Shown piece by piece: positions 1-9,657 of a stretch of DNA of 64,000 nucleotides. Positions within the stretch are counted from its first letter, which is position 1, and each line of letters opens with the position of its first letter. The stretch is from an uncultured Pantoea sp. (GTDB lineage Bacteria; Pseudomonadota; Gammaproteobacteria; Enterobacterales; Enterobacteriaceae). Below the pieces are notes generated by a model, which searched no databases, was not told the origin of the DNA, and saw only the letters and a program-made list of their open reading frames with translations. Made by a program: the position numbers and the translations under genes. The stretch spans positions 62,001-126,000 of the forward strand of contig CAJYKU010000039.1 in the NCBI GenBank assembly GCA_913775175.1, written 5' to 3'.

Positions 1-244
1 CCCCGATACGTCCAAGTTTTTTCGCATCTCCGACACCGGCAATGCCAACTATCAGCGAGGAAATAACAATCGGCACCACAATCATCTTGATCAGATGAAT
101 GAAGATATCACCGGCAGGGGTAAGAATATTAGTGATTATCCATTCACGATCGTCTGGCTGATTATGCAGCACAGTTCCGACAACAATACCAAGAACCAGG
201 GCAAGCAGGATCTGCCAGGCGAGGGTGAGTTTAAAACCTTTCAT
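1..244 (-). CDS. gltP: GltP proton/glutamate-aspartate symporter, N-terminal part (cut by window edge)
   Basis: The reverse strand encodes the first 81 residues of a dicarboxylate/amino acid:cation symporter (DAACS family), an inner-membrane H+-coupled glutamate/aspartate importer. It begins MKGFKLTLAWQILLALVLG, a first membrane segment, and continues with an amphipathic stretch containing GDIFIHLIKMIVVP and then GIAGVGDAKKLGRIG, all hallmarks of GltP. The ATG lies at 242-244. The rest of the gene is outside the window, so intactness cannot be judged. It is transcribed away from acs. GltP is also the neighbour of the acs region in E. coli, which supports the assignment. Confidence 0.93.
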   Translation of the reverse strand, partial: MKGFKLTLAWQILLALVLGIVVGTVLHNQPDDREWIITNILTPAGDIFIHLIKMIVVPIVISSLIVGIAGVGDAKKLGRIG

Positions 245-821
245 AACGCGTTATTTCCTCAGTTAAAACCCCTTTGCTCTGCTGCGAAGGTGCAGAAGAT
301 AGTACACACAGGGAAGTGAGCAAAAGCCCGATAAAATAGAGGGTTATAATGGACTGTATCCCGCTTTTTTCTGCCGGAAACTTGCTCCAGCGCAAAGATG
401 CAGCCTGAATTGATACCTGCTGAACAGGGGCGAGATAAGTACCATTTTCACTACGGTAAATGCAACCCCCGGGGCGATAGCTTAAAACCTGCGCATCTGT
501 ACAGCATAAAGTGCTGTTGCGGTGTAATGCCGATAACCCGCTGTTATGAAAAGCGTTAATACGATAATTTTTCGCATAGCTATTCAAATTTGCTGCTTTT
601 TTCTACCCGCTCGTTTGCTGAAAAATTAATCAACATATTGCTTCCTGACCACTGCTACCGCCGGGTAAGATGATTTTTTACGTCAGTTGTTTCCGGTTTT
701 TCAGCCGTTTTTTATGTTTTTTCAGGCCGTGATCCAGACTACAAAACCAAAACAAAGCTCTGGCCTGCTATTTAATTAACTATTGATTGACATATGATTA
801 ACACCTTCAAGGAGATCAGCC
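245..821. other. gltP-acs divergent intergenic region
   Basis: This 577-bp gene-free stretch separates two divergent genes and should hold both promoters. A perfect TATAAT hexamer lies at 345-350 and an AAGGAG ribosome binding site for acs at 809-814. A weak CRP-like site (CGTGA-N6-CTACA) is at 728-743, about 80 bp before acs; E. coli acs is CRP-activated, but this match is too poor to rely on. An open frame on the reverse strand (231-587) has no recognisable domain and lies across the gltP leader, so I do not call it a gene. Confidence 0.6.
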
Positions 822-2780
822 ATGAGCCAAATACACAAGCATCCTGTACCCGCTGCGATTGCTGCGAATGCCCTGATTAATGCCGATCAGTATGAAGCGC
901 TCTACCAGCAGTCGGTTGATGACCCGGACACATTCTGGGGCGAGCAGGGAAAAATTCTCGACTGGATCACGCCCTATACCAGGGTTAAAAATACCTCTTT
1001 TGCGCCAGGCAATATCTCTATCCGCTGGTACGAAGATGGCACGCTTAATCTGGCAGCTAACTGCCTGGATCGCCATCTGGCTACCCGGGGCGATCATCCG
1101 GCCATTATCTGGGAAGGTGATGATGCCAGTGAAAGCAAAACACTGACTTTCCGCGAGCTGCATGCCGATGTTTGTCGCGCTGCTAATGCGTTGACGCAGC
1201 TTGGCATTAAAAAAGGTGATGTGGTCGCTATTTATATGCCAATGGTGCCCGAAGCGGCGATTGCGATGCTTGCCTGCGCCCGTATTGGCGCCGTGCACTC
1301 CGTAATTTTTGGCGGCTTCTCCCCGGAAGCGGTGGCGGGCCGCGTTATCGATAGCAGTGCAAAATTAATTATCACCGCTGACGAAGGGATCCGCGCCGGG
1401 CGCGCTATTCCGTTAAAGAAAAATGTCGATGACGCACTGGATAATCCGCAGGTCACCAGCGTCAAACATGTGCTGGTCTTTAAGCGTACCGGCAAAGCCA
1501 CAGCGTGGCATGAAGGACGCGATCTCTGGTGGCATGATGTAATAAGTCAGGCCAGCGATCGGCATGACGCTGTGGCGCTTGAAGCAGAGCATCCGCTGTT
1601 TATCCTTTACACCTCCGGCTCAACAGGCAAGCCTAAAGGCGTACTGCATACCACGGGTGGCTATCTGGTTTATGCTGCCAGCACCTTTAAATATGTCTTT
1701 GATTATCATCCTGATGATATCTACTGGTGTACCGCTGATGTTGGCTGGATCACGGGTCACAGTTATCTGCTCTACGGCCCGCTGGCCTGTGGTGCAACAA
1801 CACTGATGTTTGAAGGCGTGCCTAACTGGCCTAAACCAAGCCGGATGGCTGAAGTTGTTGATAAACATAAAGTAACCCTGCTCTATACGGCACCTACCGC
1901 TATTCGCGCTTTGATGGCAGAAGGCGACCGGGCTATTGAAGGGACCAGGCGCAGCAGCCTGCGTATCATGGGCTCAGTTGGCGAACCGATCAATCCGGAA
2001 GCCTGGGAGTGGTATTACAAAAAGATTGGCGATAGCCGCTGTCCGATTGTTGATACCTGGTGGCAGACTGAAACCGGTGGCTTTATGATCACGCCGCTGC
2101 CGGGTGCAACGGAGCTCAAAGCGGGTTCCGCTACCAAACCATTTTTTGGCGTACAGCCTGCGCTGGTGGATAACGAAGGTCATCCGCTGGAGGGGGCCAC
2201 CGAAGGCAATCTGGTGATCAATGACTCCTGGCCTGGTCAGGCACGCACGCTGTTTGGCGATCATGAACGCTTTGAGCAGACCTACTTTTCGACGTTTAAA
2301 CAGCGCTATTTCAGTGGTGATGGCGCACGACGCGATGAAGATGGTTACTACTGGATCACTGGCCGTGTTGATGACGTGCTGAATGTCTCTGGTCACCGTC
2401 TTGGCACAGCGGAGATTGAATCGGCGCTGGTGTCTCATCCGAAAATTGCCGAAGCGGCTGTGGTAGGCATTCCGCACAGCATCAAAGGCCAGGCGATCTA
2501 CGCCTATATCACGCTGAATCAGGGTGAAGAGCCATCGCCGGAGCTCTATACCGAAGTGCGTAACTGGGTGCGTAAAGAGATTGGCCCCATTGCCACGCCG
2601 GATGTGCTGCACTGGACCGACTCACTGCCGAAAACGCGTTCCGGCAAAATCATGCGTCGGATCCTGCGCAAGATTGCGGCGGGTGATACCAGCAACTTTG
2701 GTGATACTTCCACGCTTGCCGACCCCGGCGTTGTCGAGAAGCTGCTGGAGGAAAAACTCTCGATCACTATGCCAAAATAG
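822..2780 (+). CDS. acs: acetyl-CoA synthetase (acetate-CoA ligase, AMP-forming)
   Basis: Cytoplasmic enzyme that converts acetate, ATP and CoA to acetyl-CoA through an acetyl-adenylate; it is the high-affinity route for acetate scavenging. The 652 residues match the E. coli length. The adenylate-forming A3 loop [12 protein letters not shown] begins at residue 263, TWWQTETGG forms the acetate/AMP pocket, and [18 protein letters not shown] precedes the hinge. The regulatory lysine in [10 protein letters not shown] falls at residue 609, the position acetylated by Pat and deacetylated by CobB in enterics. An AAGGAG site 7 nt upstream fixes the start. It is the first gene of acs-yjcH-actP. Confidence 0.98.
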   Translation: MSQIHKHPVPAAIAANALINADQYEALYQQSVDDPDTFWGEQGKILDWITPYTRVKNTSFAPGNISIRWYEDGTLNLAANCLDRHLATRGDHPAIIWEGDDASESKTLTFRELHADVCRAANALTQLGIKKGDVVAIYMPMVPEAAIAMLACARIGAVHSVIFGGFSPEAVAGRVIDSSAKLIITADEGIRAGRAIPLKKNVDDALDNPQVTSVKHVLVFKRTGKATAWHEGRDLWWHDVISQASDRHDAVALEAEHPLFILYTSGSTGKPKGVLHTTGGYLVYAASTFKYVFDYHPDDIYWCTADVGWITGHSYLLYGPLACGATTLMFEGVPNWPKPSRMAEVVDKHKVTLLYTAPTAIRALMAEGDRAIEGTRRSSLRIMGSVGEPINPEAWEWYYKKIGDSRCPIVDTWWQTETGGFMITPLPGATELKAGSATKPFFGVQPALVDNEGHPLEGATEGNLVINDSWPGQARTLFGDHERFEQTYFSTFKQRYFSGDGARRDEDGYYWITGRVDDVLNVSGHRLGTAEIESALVSHPKIAEAAVVGIPHSIKGQAIYAYITLNQGEEPSPELYTEVRNWVRKEIGPIATPDVLHWTDSLPKTRSGKIMRRILRKIAAGDTSNFGDTSTLADPGVVEKLLEEKLSITMPK

Positions 2781-2902
2781 CGCCGTGTCCAGCGGAGAGC
2801 ATCAGCCTGTCCCCGGCAGGCTTCTCTCCGTTATCTCCCCCTTACGCTGTATGCCGTTTATCTGTAATCAATTCTGATAACCATAATATTCAATAGATTA
2901 AA

Positions 2903-2916
2903 TCACATTAATGTGA
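2903..2916. promoter_or_regulatory. 14-bp perfect palindrome TCACATTAATGTGA before yjcH
   Basis: The palindrome lies 35 bp before the yjcH start inside the acs operon. It holds two CRP-like half-sites facing outward (TCACA-N4-TGTGA), the opposite of the normal TGTGA-N6-TCACA arrangement. It may be an operator for an internal promoter or the start of a hairpin; its function is not known. Confidence 0.35.
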
Positions 2917-2950
2917 GATTTCTGTCTGCTTTGCCTCTGGAGAAACTGTG

Positions 2951-3280
2951 ATGAACAATACCCTGAATCAACAGGAAGCAGTGTGGCAACAAATAGAGAA
3001 TAATCCCCGTTTTCAGGAGCTGGTACATAAACGTCAGGCGTTTGCGCTGTTACTCAGCGCGATTATGCTGGTGCTCTATGTTGGCTTTATTCTGTTAATC
3101 GCTTTCGCGCCGGGCTGGCTGGGTACGCCACTGCATGACGGCACCAACGTCACACGCGGCATTCCACTTGGCGTCGGCCTGATTGTGATCTCTTTTCTGC
3201 TTACCGGCGTCTATGTCTGGCGGGCCAATGGCGAATTTGATCGCCTGACCAAACAGATTGTCAGCGAGGTTAAATCATGA
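2951..3280 (+). CDS. yjcH: YjcH family inner-membrane protein (DUF485)
   Basis: A 109-residue membrane protein with two transmembrane segments (about residues 30-55 and 75-95) and the family signature [10 protein letters not shown]...TRGIPLG. It ends in a short cytoplasmic tail after [14 protein letters not shown]. The gene sits between acs and actP, as in E. coli, and its stop overlaps the actP start (ATGA). The family regularly accompanies ActP-type acetate symporters, so a helper role in acetate uptake is inferred, not proven. A GTG at 2948 is possible, but the ATG at 2951 has better spacing (8 nt) from GGAG at 2939-2942. Confidence 0.93.
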   Translation: MNNTLNQQEAVWQQIENNPRFQELVHKRQAFALLLSAIMLVLYVGFILLIAFAPGWLGTPLHDGTNVTRGIPLGVGLIVISFLLTGVYVWRANGEFDRLTKQIVSEVKS

Positions 3281-4929
3281 AGCGCGCACTGTTAACTCTG
3301 CTGGCGCTGGCTCCTGCTGGCGTACTGGCGGCTGATGCGCTGACCGGCGAGGTTCAGCAGCAGGCCACTAATTATGAAGCGATTATCATGTTTGTGGTGT
3401 TTGTCGCCTTCACACTGGGTATTACCTACTGGGCTTCTAAACGCACCCGCTCACGCAGCGACTACTATACCGCGGGCGGCAATATCACCGGTTTTCAGAA
3501 CGGGCTGGCAATGGCTGGCGATTTTATGTCAGCCGCCTCTTTTCTTGGTATCTCGGCGCTGGTCTATACCTCCGGCTATGATGGTCTGATCTATTCGCTC
3601 GGCTTCCTGGTTGGCTGGCCTATGATCCTGTTTTTGATTGCTGAACGACTGCGCAATCTTGGGCGCTATACCTTTGCTGATGTCGCCTCTTATCGTCTGC
3701 AGCAAAAACCGATTCGTACCCTTTCTGCCTGCGGATCGCTGGTGGTAGTAGCGCTCTATCTGATTGCGCAGATGGTTGGCGCCGGCAAACTGATCCAGCT
3801 GCTGTTTGGCCTGGATTACCATATTGCCGTGGTGCTGGTGGGGATCCTGATGGTGCTCTATGTACTGTTTGGCGGTATGCTCGCGACAACCTGGGTACAG
3901 ATTATTAAAGCTGTGCTGCTGCTGTTTGGCGCCAGTTTTATGGCGATTATGGTGATGAAAGCCACTGGCTTTAGCTTCAACACGCTGTTTACTGAAGCGA
4001 TGGCGGTACATCCTAAAGGCAGCGCCATTATGCAACCAGGCGGGCTGGTAAAAGATCCTGTATCGGCATTGTCGCTGGGACTGGGACTGATGTTTGGCAC
4101 CGCCGGGCTGCCCCATATTCTGATGCGTTTTTTCACCGTGGCTGATGCACGTGAAGCACGTAAGAGCGTGTTCTGGGCCACTGGCTTTATGGGCTACTTC
4201 TACTTTCTGACCTTTATTATCGGCTTTGGCGCCATCCTGCTGGTCGGCGCGAATCCGGCCTTTAAAGATGCCAGCGGCGCGCTGATTGGCGGCACCAATA
4301 TGGCAGCAGTACATCTGTCAAACGCCGTGGGTGGCAGCCTGTTCCTGGGCTTTATCTCTGCGGTGGCCTTTGCCACTATTCTGGCAGTGGTTGCCGGCCT
4401 GACACTGGCAGGTGCCTCTGCGGTTTCACACGACCTTTATGCCAGCGTGCTGCGTAAGGGCCAGGCTACTGAGCGTGAAGAGCTGCGTGTCTCAAAAATC
4501 ACCGTGCTGGTGCTGGGTGTGGTCGCTATTGCGCTGGGCATCCTGTTTGAAAAACAGAATATCGCCTTTATGGTGGGTCTCGCATTTTCCATTGCAGCCA
4601 GCTGTAACTTCCCGATTATTCTGCTCTCAATGTACTGGTCAAAACTGACCACGCGCGGCGCGATGGCAGGAGGCTGGCTGGGGCTGCTGACCGCCGTGAT
4701 ACTAATGATCCTTGGGCCGACCGTCTGGGTACAGGTGCTGGGACACGCCACGCCGGTTTATCCTTACGAATATCCGGCACTGTTCTCCATGCTGGTGGCA
4801 TTTACCTGTACCTGGCTGTTTTCAGTCACCGATCATTCGGCGCAGGGTGCAGAAGAGCGTGCACGCTTCCGCGGACAGTTTATTCGTTCGCAGACCGGTA
4901 TCGGTATTTCGCAGGGGAAATCACATTAA
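3277..4929 (+). CDS. actP: ActP cation/acetate symporter
   Basis: A 550-residue sodium:solute symporter (SSS family) that imports acetate and glycolate across the inner membrane. It starts with a cleavable signal sequence ([14 protein letters not shown]) and then has about 13 hydrophobic helices. Family motifs include the [25 protein letters not shown] region and the [20 protein letters not shown] region. The start overlaps the yjcH stop by 4 nt, indicating translational coupling. Together with acs it takes up and activates acetate. Confidence 0.97.
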   Translation: MKRALLTLLALAPAGVLAADALTGEVQQQATNYEAIIMFVVFVAFTLGITYWASKRTRSRSDYYTAGGNITGFQNGLAMAGDFMSAASFLGISALVYTSGYDGLIYSLGFLVGWPMILFLIAERLRNLGRYTFADVASYRLQQKPIRTLSACGSLVVVALYLIAQMVGAGKLIQLLFGLDYHIAVVLVGILMVLYVLFGGMLATTWVQIIKAVLLLFGASFMAIMVMKATGFSFNTLFTEAMAVHPKGSAIMQPGGLVKDPVSALSLGLGLMFGTAGLPHILMRFFTVADAREARKSVFWATGFMGYFYFLTFIIGFGAILLVGANPAFKDASGALIGGTNMAAVHLSNAVGGSLFLGFISAVAFATILAVVAGLTLAGASAVSHDLYASVLRKGQATEREELRVSKITVLVLGVVAIALGILFEKQNIAFMVGLAFSIAASCNFPIILLSMYWSKLTTRGAMAGGWLGLLTAVILMILGPTVWVQVLGHATPVYPYEYPALFSMLVAFTCTWLFSVTDHSAQGAEERARFRGQFIRSQTGIGISQGKSH

Positions 4930-4995
4930 TTTGTGGTGCCAGAGAGGGAGAGGGAGCAGCGCAGAAAGAGGCGGTCGCCCATAATAACAGAGTTT

Positions 4996-5021
4996 ACAGA
5001 GGCGCAATTCTGCGCCTCTGT
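4996..5021. terminator. hairpin between convergent actP and porin gene
   Basis: A perfect 11-bp stem (ACAGAGGCGCA / TGCGCCTCTGT) with a 4-nt loop lies between the two convergent genes. No T-tract follows on either strand, so it may be a weak or factor-dependent terminator or an mRNA-stabilising hairpin. Confidence 0.55.
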
Positions 5022-5040
5022 ACTATACGGACGCGCTATA

Positions 5041-5586
5041 TCAGAAACGCAGTGAGGCACCTACGTAAGGACCATCCACCAGTACGTTATCTTTACGGCT
5101 GCCTTTGTTGTTCAGCTCAATATATTGATAGCCCACGCGCAGGTTCAGCAATGAAATCGGCGTAAAGCTCAGACCACCAGAGGCTTCCTGATAGCTGTCG
5201 AGACGATCGGAGAACGCTTCCGGCGCATAGTAGTATTCGCCATACAGGCCCCACATGCTGTTAAAGCTATATTGTGCGCCGCCACCTACCGCAATGGTAA
5301 AACCGTCACGACCATCTTCCGGATGGGTAAACAGTGCTTTGGCTGTCGGTGCCACACGCAGATCGCCGACGTCGATGTTATAGCCCAGGCCTGCACCATA
5401 GGTGCTGCCATCGTGGTCACTGCGCAGCCAGTTACCTTTCAGAAACAGGCCTGGTGAAGTGGTGCCAAGGCCGAGGTTCAGGTTGGTGCTATGCTCACCC
5501 ACATCAACGCTGCCCTCGATTGCCTGTGCGCCACTGCTCAGCAGTGCAAGGCCCAAAACGCTTCCGGTAACAAGTTGCTTGATCAT
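5041..5586 (-). CDS. YfaZ family outer-membrane protein
   Basis: A 181-residue protein with a Sec signal peptide (MIKQLVTGSVLGLALLSSGAQA) followed by alternating amphipathic beta strands such as NLNLGLGTTSPGLFLKGNW and ending in the outer-membrane signature LRF. It resembles the YfaZ family, predicted small beta-barrels of unknown cargo. An in-frame ATG at 5601 exists, but the ATG at 5586 has GGAG 9 nt upstream and gives a normal signal peptide. It converges with actP; no functional link is evident. Confidence 0.82.
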   Translation of the reverse strand: MIKQLVTGSVLGLALLSSGAQAIEGSVDVGEHSTNLNLGLGTTSPGLFLKGNWLRSDHDGSTYGAGLGYNIDVGDLRVAPTAKALFTHPEDGRDGFTIAVGGGAQYSFNSMWGLYGEYYYAPEAFSDRLDSYQEASGGLSFTPISLLNLRVGYQYIELNNKGSRKDNVLVDGPYVGASLRF

Positions 5587-5715
5587 GCTAATCCACTCCA
5601 TGAAGGAAAACTAAGTCGGCGCAAAGAGTAGTTAGCATAGCCGTCAGACACAACTCTAACCGGCAACCTTTACGTAAAATTAAGTTACAGCGGGAACATT
5701 TTACCTCTCAGACTG

Positions 5716-6411
5716 TCAGGTACGCCAGAGCAGATGGCTCATAAGCGGAGCCAGCAGCACCGTCAGCACACCAGAAAGCATCATGACCAGGCTGGAAACA
5801 ACGCCCTCCTGCTGCCCCAGCTGATAGGCGCGTGCTGTACCAGCACCGTGCGATGCGGCACCCAGTCCTGCGCCTTTAGCAACGCCCTGCTTAATGGCAA
5901 TCCGCAGAAACAGAATATCCCCGACGGCCATGCCGAAGACGCCAGTCACGACCACAAACAGCGCCACCAGATCCGGTTCTCCTCCCATCGGGCCAGCCGC
6001 TGCCAGCGCAAAGGGAGTAGTGATTGAGCGAACAGCCAGGCTGCGCTGAATAGCTTCCGGCAGCGCCAGCAGACGCGCCAGCCAGACTGAGCTGCAGACT
6101 GCAACAACGGTGGCGGTCAGCACGCCCGCACTAAGTGACAGCCAGTGACGACGAATAATCGCCATATTTTCATAAACCGGTACGGCAAACGCCAGCGTTG
6201 CCGGCCCCAGCAGCCAGAGCAGCCAGTGGCTCTCTGCAATATAGTCCCGCCAGCTGATATGCGTTACGACCAGCAATCCCACCAGCAGCAGCGGCGTCAA
6301 TACCAGTGGCATCAGCAGCAGTCGCCGCCAGCGTTGATAAAGGCGTTTGTTAAATACGTAGATCACTATCGTAAGTGTCAGGCAACCCAGGCTCAGGCTA
6401 TAGTCACTCAT
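5716..6411 (-). CDS. LrgB/CidB (YohK-like) membrane protein
   Basis: A 231-residue polytopic inner-membrane protein of the LrgB family. The signatures LRIAIKQGVAKGAGLGAASH and VRSITTPFALAAAGPMGG are typical, and about eight hydrophobic segments are visible. LrgAB/CidAB pairs are holin/antiholin-like; some members export or import small metabolites such as pyruvate or glycolate. The start overlaps the lrgA stop by 8 nt, so the two form an operon. E. coli names its homologue yohK, but that locus lies elsewhere, so I leave the symbol blank. Confidence 0.88.
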   Translation of the reverse strand: MSDYSLSLGCLTLTIVIYVFNKRLYQRWRRLLLMPLVLTPLLLVGLLVVTHISWRDYIAESHWLLWLLGPATLAFAVPVYENMAIIRRHWLSLSAGVLTATVVAVCSSVWLARLLALPEAIQRSLAVRSITTPFALAAAGPMGGEPDLVALFVVVTGVFGMAVGDILFLRIAIKQGVAKGAGLGAASHGAGTARAYQLGQQEGVVSSLVMMLSGVLTVLLAPLMSHLLWRT

Positions 6412-6829
6412 CAGTGTGCTGCCTGCGCGCTGCACGCGCTATTTCATAGCGATAGAGACGGTCAACAACCAGCGAGGTAGCAGCCAGCACCAGCAGCGTG
6501 CTGACACCAATGACCACGCAAATACGCCAGCCTTCACTGCGCAGTAGATCGCCATAGTTAATCACTGCTACTACGGCCGGAATAAAAAACAGCAGCATTT
6601 CAGCCAGTAACCAGCTGGCTCCCGCTTTAACCCAGCCCAGTGGCACAATACGCGTCACAATCAGCAGCAGCAGTAACACCATCCCGACCACATTAGCTGG
6701 CAGCGGCAGATGCAGCCAGCGCACCAGAAAATCACAGGCGTTATACAGACCAATATAGAGCAGTAACTGCAGCGGCAGCGAAAGTCGCTGCCGTAGCGTA
6801 TCAGCGCGCAGACCTGTGGCGGTAGCCAT
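6404..6829 (-). CDS. LrgA/CidA (YohJ-like) holin-like protein
   Basis: A 141-residue membrane protein with four hydrophobic helices and the LrgA/CidA signature LPLPANVVGMVLLLLLI followed by LLAEMLLFFIPAVVAVINY. The ATG at 6829 follows GGAG (CCGGAGAAAAAG) and is preferred over an upstream in-frame start at 6904. It is the first gene of the lrgAB-like operon, divergent from a LysR regulator. That arrangement matches CidR-type control of cidAB in other bacteria, so local regulation by the neighbour is likely but inferred. Confidence 0.88.
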   Translation of the reverse strand: MATATGLRADTLRQRLSLPLQLLLYIGLYNACDFLVRWLHLPLPANVVGMVLLLLLIVTRIVPLGWVKAGASWLLAEMLLFFIPAVVAVINYGDLLRSEGWRICVVIGVSTLLVLAATSLVVDRLYRYEIARAARRQHTDE

Positions 6830-6930
6830 CTTTTTCTCCGGAAACAAAACGTGGGCTGCAGTATAAATTGGCCACTGACTGTGAAAGAAATGAATTAAAA
6901 TCATCCAGACTATGCCGTTAAGGAATGATC

Positions 6931-7833
6931 ATGGATGTACGCGCCCTGCGTTACTTTATTGAGGTTGTCCGGCAGCAGAGCTTTACCCGCGCCGCAGAAC
7001 AGCTCTATGTCACTCAGCCTACGATTAGCAAAATGGTTCGTCAGCTTGAGGCGGAAACAGGCTGTGCGCTGTTGCGCCGCGAAGGCCGTACACTGCAACT
7101 CACGGACAGTGGGCTGGTGGTCTATCAGCGTGGGCTGGCAATTCTGCAGGAGTTTCACCAGCTGGAAGCGCAGATTGGTGATATTAATCAGTTAAAAACC
7201 GGTGAACTGCGGCTGGGCATTCCACCTATGACAGGCATGCAGATTGCTGGCTCAATCTCGGCATTTCAGCGCCGCTACCCTGGAGTACGATTGCATATTG
7301 CTGAATCGGGCGGGCTGACAGCACAACAGGCTGTGCTTAACGGTACGCTGGATATCGCCCTGACCGCCCTGCCAGTTGCCAGTGAGATCCCGCTGAATAC
7401 ACTGGAATTAATGTGCCATCCGCTCTGTGTGCTGGTGCCCCGGACAGCCTGCTGGCAGACGCGTCAGCAACTGACGCTGACTGAACTGGCGGAGCATCCG
7501 CTGCTGATTCTGAATGAAGAGTTTGCGCTAAACCAGCAGCTGATGCAGGCTTTCCGGCAACAGTCGCTGACGCCACAGATTGCGCTACGTAGCGCGCAGT
7601 GGGATTTTCTGGCGGCGATGGTACAGGCAGGTATGGGCCTGGCTATTTTGCCGGAGCCGATTTGTCAGCGCCTGGATGCGCAGCGGCTGGCGTGGCTGCC
7701 GCTGGTCTCAGAATTACAGTGGCGTATTGGTTTAATCTGGCGAGAAGGCAGCTACCTTTCGCGCAGTGCTGAAGCCTGGATCCAGTGCTGTCGCGAACAC
7801 TGGCCCGGTAATGCACCGCGTCTGCTGGTATAG
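6931..7833 (+). CDS. LysR-type transcriptional regulator beside lrgAB pair
   Basis: A 300-residue LTTR with an N-terminal winged helix-turn-helix (FIEVVRQQSFTRAAEQLYVTQPTISKMVRQLE, about residues 8-40) and a C-terminal periplasmic-binding-like effector domain. It is transcribed divergently from the lrgAB-like operon across about 100 bp, the classic arrangement for an LTTR controlling its neighbour. AAGGA at 6920-6924 is correctly spaced for the ATG at 6931 and not for the in-frame ATG at 6925. The effector is unknown. CidR/CynR-type regulators are the closest family I recognise. Confidence 0.88.
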   Translation: MDVRALRYFIEVVRQQSFTRAAEQLYVTQPTISKMVRQLEAETGCALLRREGRTLQLTDSGLVVYQRGLAILQEFHQLEAQIGDINQLKTGELRLGIPPMTGMQIAGSISAFQRRYPGVRLHIAESGGLTAQQAVLNGTLDIALTALPVASEIPLNTLELMCHPLCVLVPRTACWQTRQQLTLTELAEHPLLILNEEFALNQQLMQAFRQQSLTPQIALRSAQWDFLAAMVQAGMGLAILPEPICQRLDAQRLAWLPLVSELQWRIGLIWREGSYLSRSAEAWIQCCREHWPGNAPRLLV

Positions 7834-7860
7834 GGTGCAGCAGCCCCGGCCGCTGCACCC
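7833..7860. terminator. hairpin between convergent LysR gene and yjcE
   Basis: A 9-bp GC-rich stem (GGGTGCAGC / GCTGCACCC) with a 10-nt loop lies directly after the LysR stop. A strong T-tract is missing on both strands. Confidence 0.5.
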
Positions 7861-7875
7861 TGTTATGCAAAGAGG

Positions 7876-9525
7876 TTACTCCTCTTTCTCAATCAGCAGC
7901 GCTTCCAGCAGGTCGAGATCGCGCAGCAGACGCTGCATATTCTCATTGGAGATTTGCTGCGTGGCACGCAGATGATACACCTCCGCACGCTCCGCGCGCA
8001 GGGCCGTCAGGCGGAAGCGGCGCTCAAGATTTTCCGCAAACAGCGCCTGTTCAACATCATCTTTGCCATCCACGCGACGGCGCAGATTGCCAATAACGCG
8101 CAGACTGACCTCTTTAAGCAGATCTGGATCGATGTTCTCTTCCGTATCATTTTCCAGTCGCTGCTCCATCTTATGCAAACTCTCAATCGCCACGCCTGCC
8201 ATCGCCGCACGAGCATGTTGCAGCTCATGCCGATGCCCGGCCTTGTCGTGACTGTCAATACCGCGCAGCAGAATCGGCAGCAGGATCACACCAACAAACA
8301 GCGAAAACAGGATCACGCCGGTGGCGATAAATACCAGTTCGTAACGTGCCGGGAAAGCGTCACCATTGCTCAGAAACAGCGGGATAGACAATACACCTGC
8401 CAGCGTAATCGCTCCACGAACGCCAGCAAATGAGGCGATCAGCAGCTCACGCAGTGAATAGTTAGCGAACTCCAGCGGCTTTTTCTTCAGCAGGCGCAGG
8501 CTGGCACGCTGCATAATCCAGAGCCAGCTAAAGCGCACAATCATCAGTGCTGCATAGACCAGAGCGATATCGGTAAACAACATCCAGAGTTCGACGTTGG
8601 GATCGGCATTGGCCTGCATAATCGACGTAGAGATAATATCTGGCAGCTGTAGCCCAAGCATCAGGAACACCATGCCGTTAAAAACAAACTCCAGCATCTG
8701 CCATACGCTGTTAGCACGCAGACGCATCGCCAGGGGAGCCTGACGAATAATTCCTGAACGGGTAATGGTCATACCGGCAGCAACGGCGGCAAGAATGCCG
8801 GAAACACCAAGATGTTCTGCAATCAGATAGGATGCAAAGGGCAGCAGCAGCAGCAGCACGGTCTGTGTCGCAGGATCATCGCCACTCCAGCGGCTCAACA
8901 GACGCAGTGAGCGGCCATAGAGCCAGCAGACCGTGACCCCGGCAACCAGACCGCCAATCGCCACTTTAAGAAACTCAATGCTGGCACCGCTCCAGGTAAA
9001 CACCATAGTTCCCATCGCCACTGCGACAGCAAATTTCAGTGAAACCAGGCCGGAAGCATCGTTCATTAACGCTTCGCCCTGCAGGATGGACATGATTTTT
9101 TTCGGTATCCGCCCCTCTCCGACAATGCCGGAGAGCGCAACGGCATCGGTTGGCGACAGCACAGCCGCCAGCGCAAAGGCCGGGATCAGCGGAATGCCCG
9201 GCACCAGCCAGTAGATTAAGTAGCCGATACCCACCACGGTTATCAGCACCAGCACCAGCGCCAGACCGAGGATCTCTCGCCCGTGACTAAGAAATTCATT
9301 GATTGGCGTTTTCCAGCCATCCGCAAACAGCAGCGGCGGAATAAACAGCACCAGAAAGAGTTCCGGGTCGAAGTCAACGTGCAGGCCAAAGTTTGGCCAG
9401 GCGAGCAAAGCACCGGCGGCAATCTGCACCAGCGGCAGTGGGATCTGGAACGGCAGGATCCTTGCAGCAACGCCAGAGAGTGAGACCACCAGCGTCATAA
9501 TAAGAATAGTAAAAAAGATTTCCAT
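7876..9525 (-). CDS. yjcE: YjcE, CPA1-type Na+/H+ antiporter
   Basis: A 549-residue inner-membrane protein of the CPA1 (NhaP) family, predicted to exchange Na+ or K+ for H+. It starts MEIFFTILIMTLVVSLSGVAAR and carries the ion-binding region AAVLSPTDAVALSGIVGEGRIP followed by LQGEALMNDASGLV. A cytoplasmic, charged C-terminal region of about 150 residues ends in LRDLDLLEALLIEKEE, as in E. coli YjcE. The ATG at 9525 follows AAGGAAAGC and is preferred over 9540. The neighbour ghxP is also its neighbour in E. coli. Confidence 0.95.
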   Translation of the reverse strand: MEIFFTILIMTLVVSLSGVAARILPFQIPLPLVQIAAGALLAWPNFGLHVDFDPELFLVLFIPPLLFADGWKTPINEFLSHGREILGLALVLVLITVVGIGYLIYWLVPGIPLIPAFALAAVLSPTDAVALSGIVGEGRIPKKIMSILQGEALMNDASGLVSLKFAVAVAMGTMVFTWSGASIEFLKVAIGGLVAGVTVCWLYGRSLRLLSRWSGDDPATQTVLLLLLPFASYLIAEHLGVSGILAAVAAGMTITRSGIIRQAPLAMRLRANSVWQMLEFVFNGMVFLMLGLQLPDIISTSIMQANADPNVELWMLFTDIALVYAALMIVRFSWLWIMQRASLRLLKKKPLEFANYSLRELLIASFAGVRGAITLAGVLSIPLFLSNGDAFPARYELVFIATGVILFSLFVGVILLPILLRGIDSHDKAGHRHELQHARAAMAGVAIESLHKMEQRLENDTEENIDPDLLKEVSLRVIGNLRRRVDGKDDVEQALFAENLERRFRLTALRAERAEVYHLRATQQISNENMQRLLRDLDLLEALLIEKEE

Positions 9526-9577
9526 GCTTTCCTTAGGCAATCGTAGTGGTTAAAGCGGAGTGATTTGCTGAAAAGTG

Positions 9578-9619
9578 TAAAACAAAACGCCGCTCATGGG
9601 GGATCCGATGTGCGGCGTT
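9578..9619 (-). terminator. rho-independent terminator of ghxP
   Basis: On the reverse strand AACGCCGC/GCGGCGTT form an 8-bp stem followed by TTTTGTTTT. It lies between the ghxP stop and the yjcE start and should stop ghxP transcripts. Confidence 0.75.
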
Positions 9620-9657
9620 GGGATAGTTAAAGAATTATCCGTAGATAACAGCCGGAC

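Noticed and set aside
231..587. Reverse-strand open frame across the gltP leader
   Set aside because: It overlaps the gltP start in another frame, lacks a ribosome binding site and has no recognisable domain.
728..743. CRP-like site upstream of acs
   Set aside because: Only 7 of 10 core bases match; too weak to list as a site although CRP control of acs is known in E. coli.
3529..4314. Long reverse-strand frame inside actP
   Set aside because: It is a His/Gln-rich shadow of a well-conserved membrane protein gene. The same reasoning removes long antisense frames in uvrA, acs, lexA and others.
5716..6829. Phage lysis module suggested by holin-like proteins
   Set aside because: The genes are LrgA/LrgB family with a LysR regulator, a normal chromosomal pair, and no phage genes are nearby.
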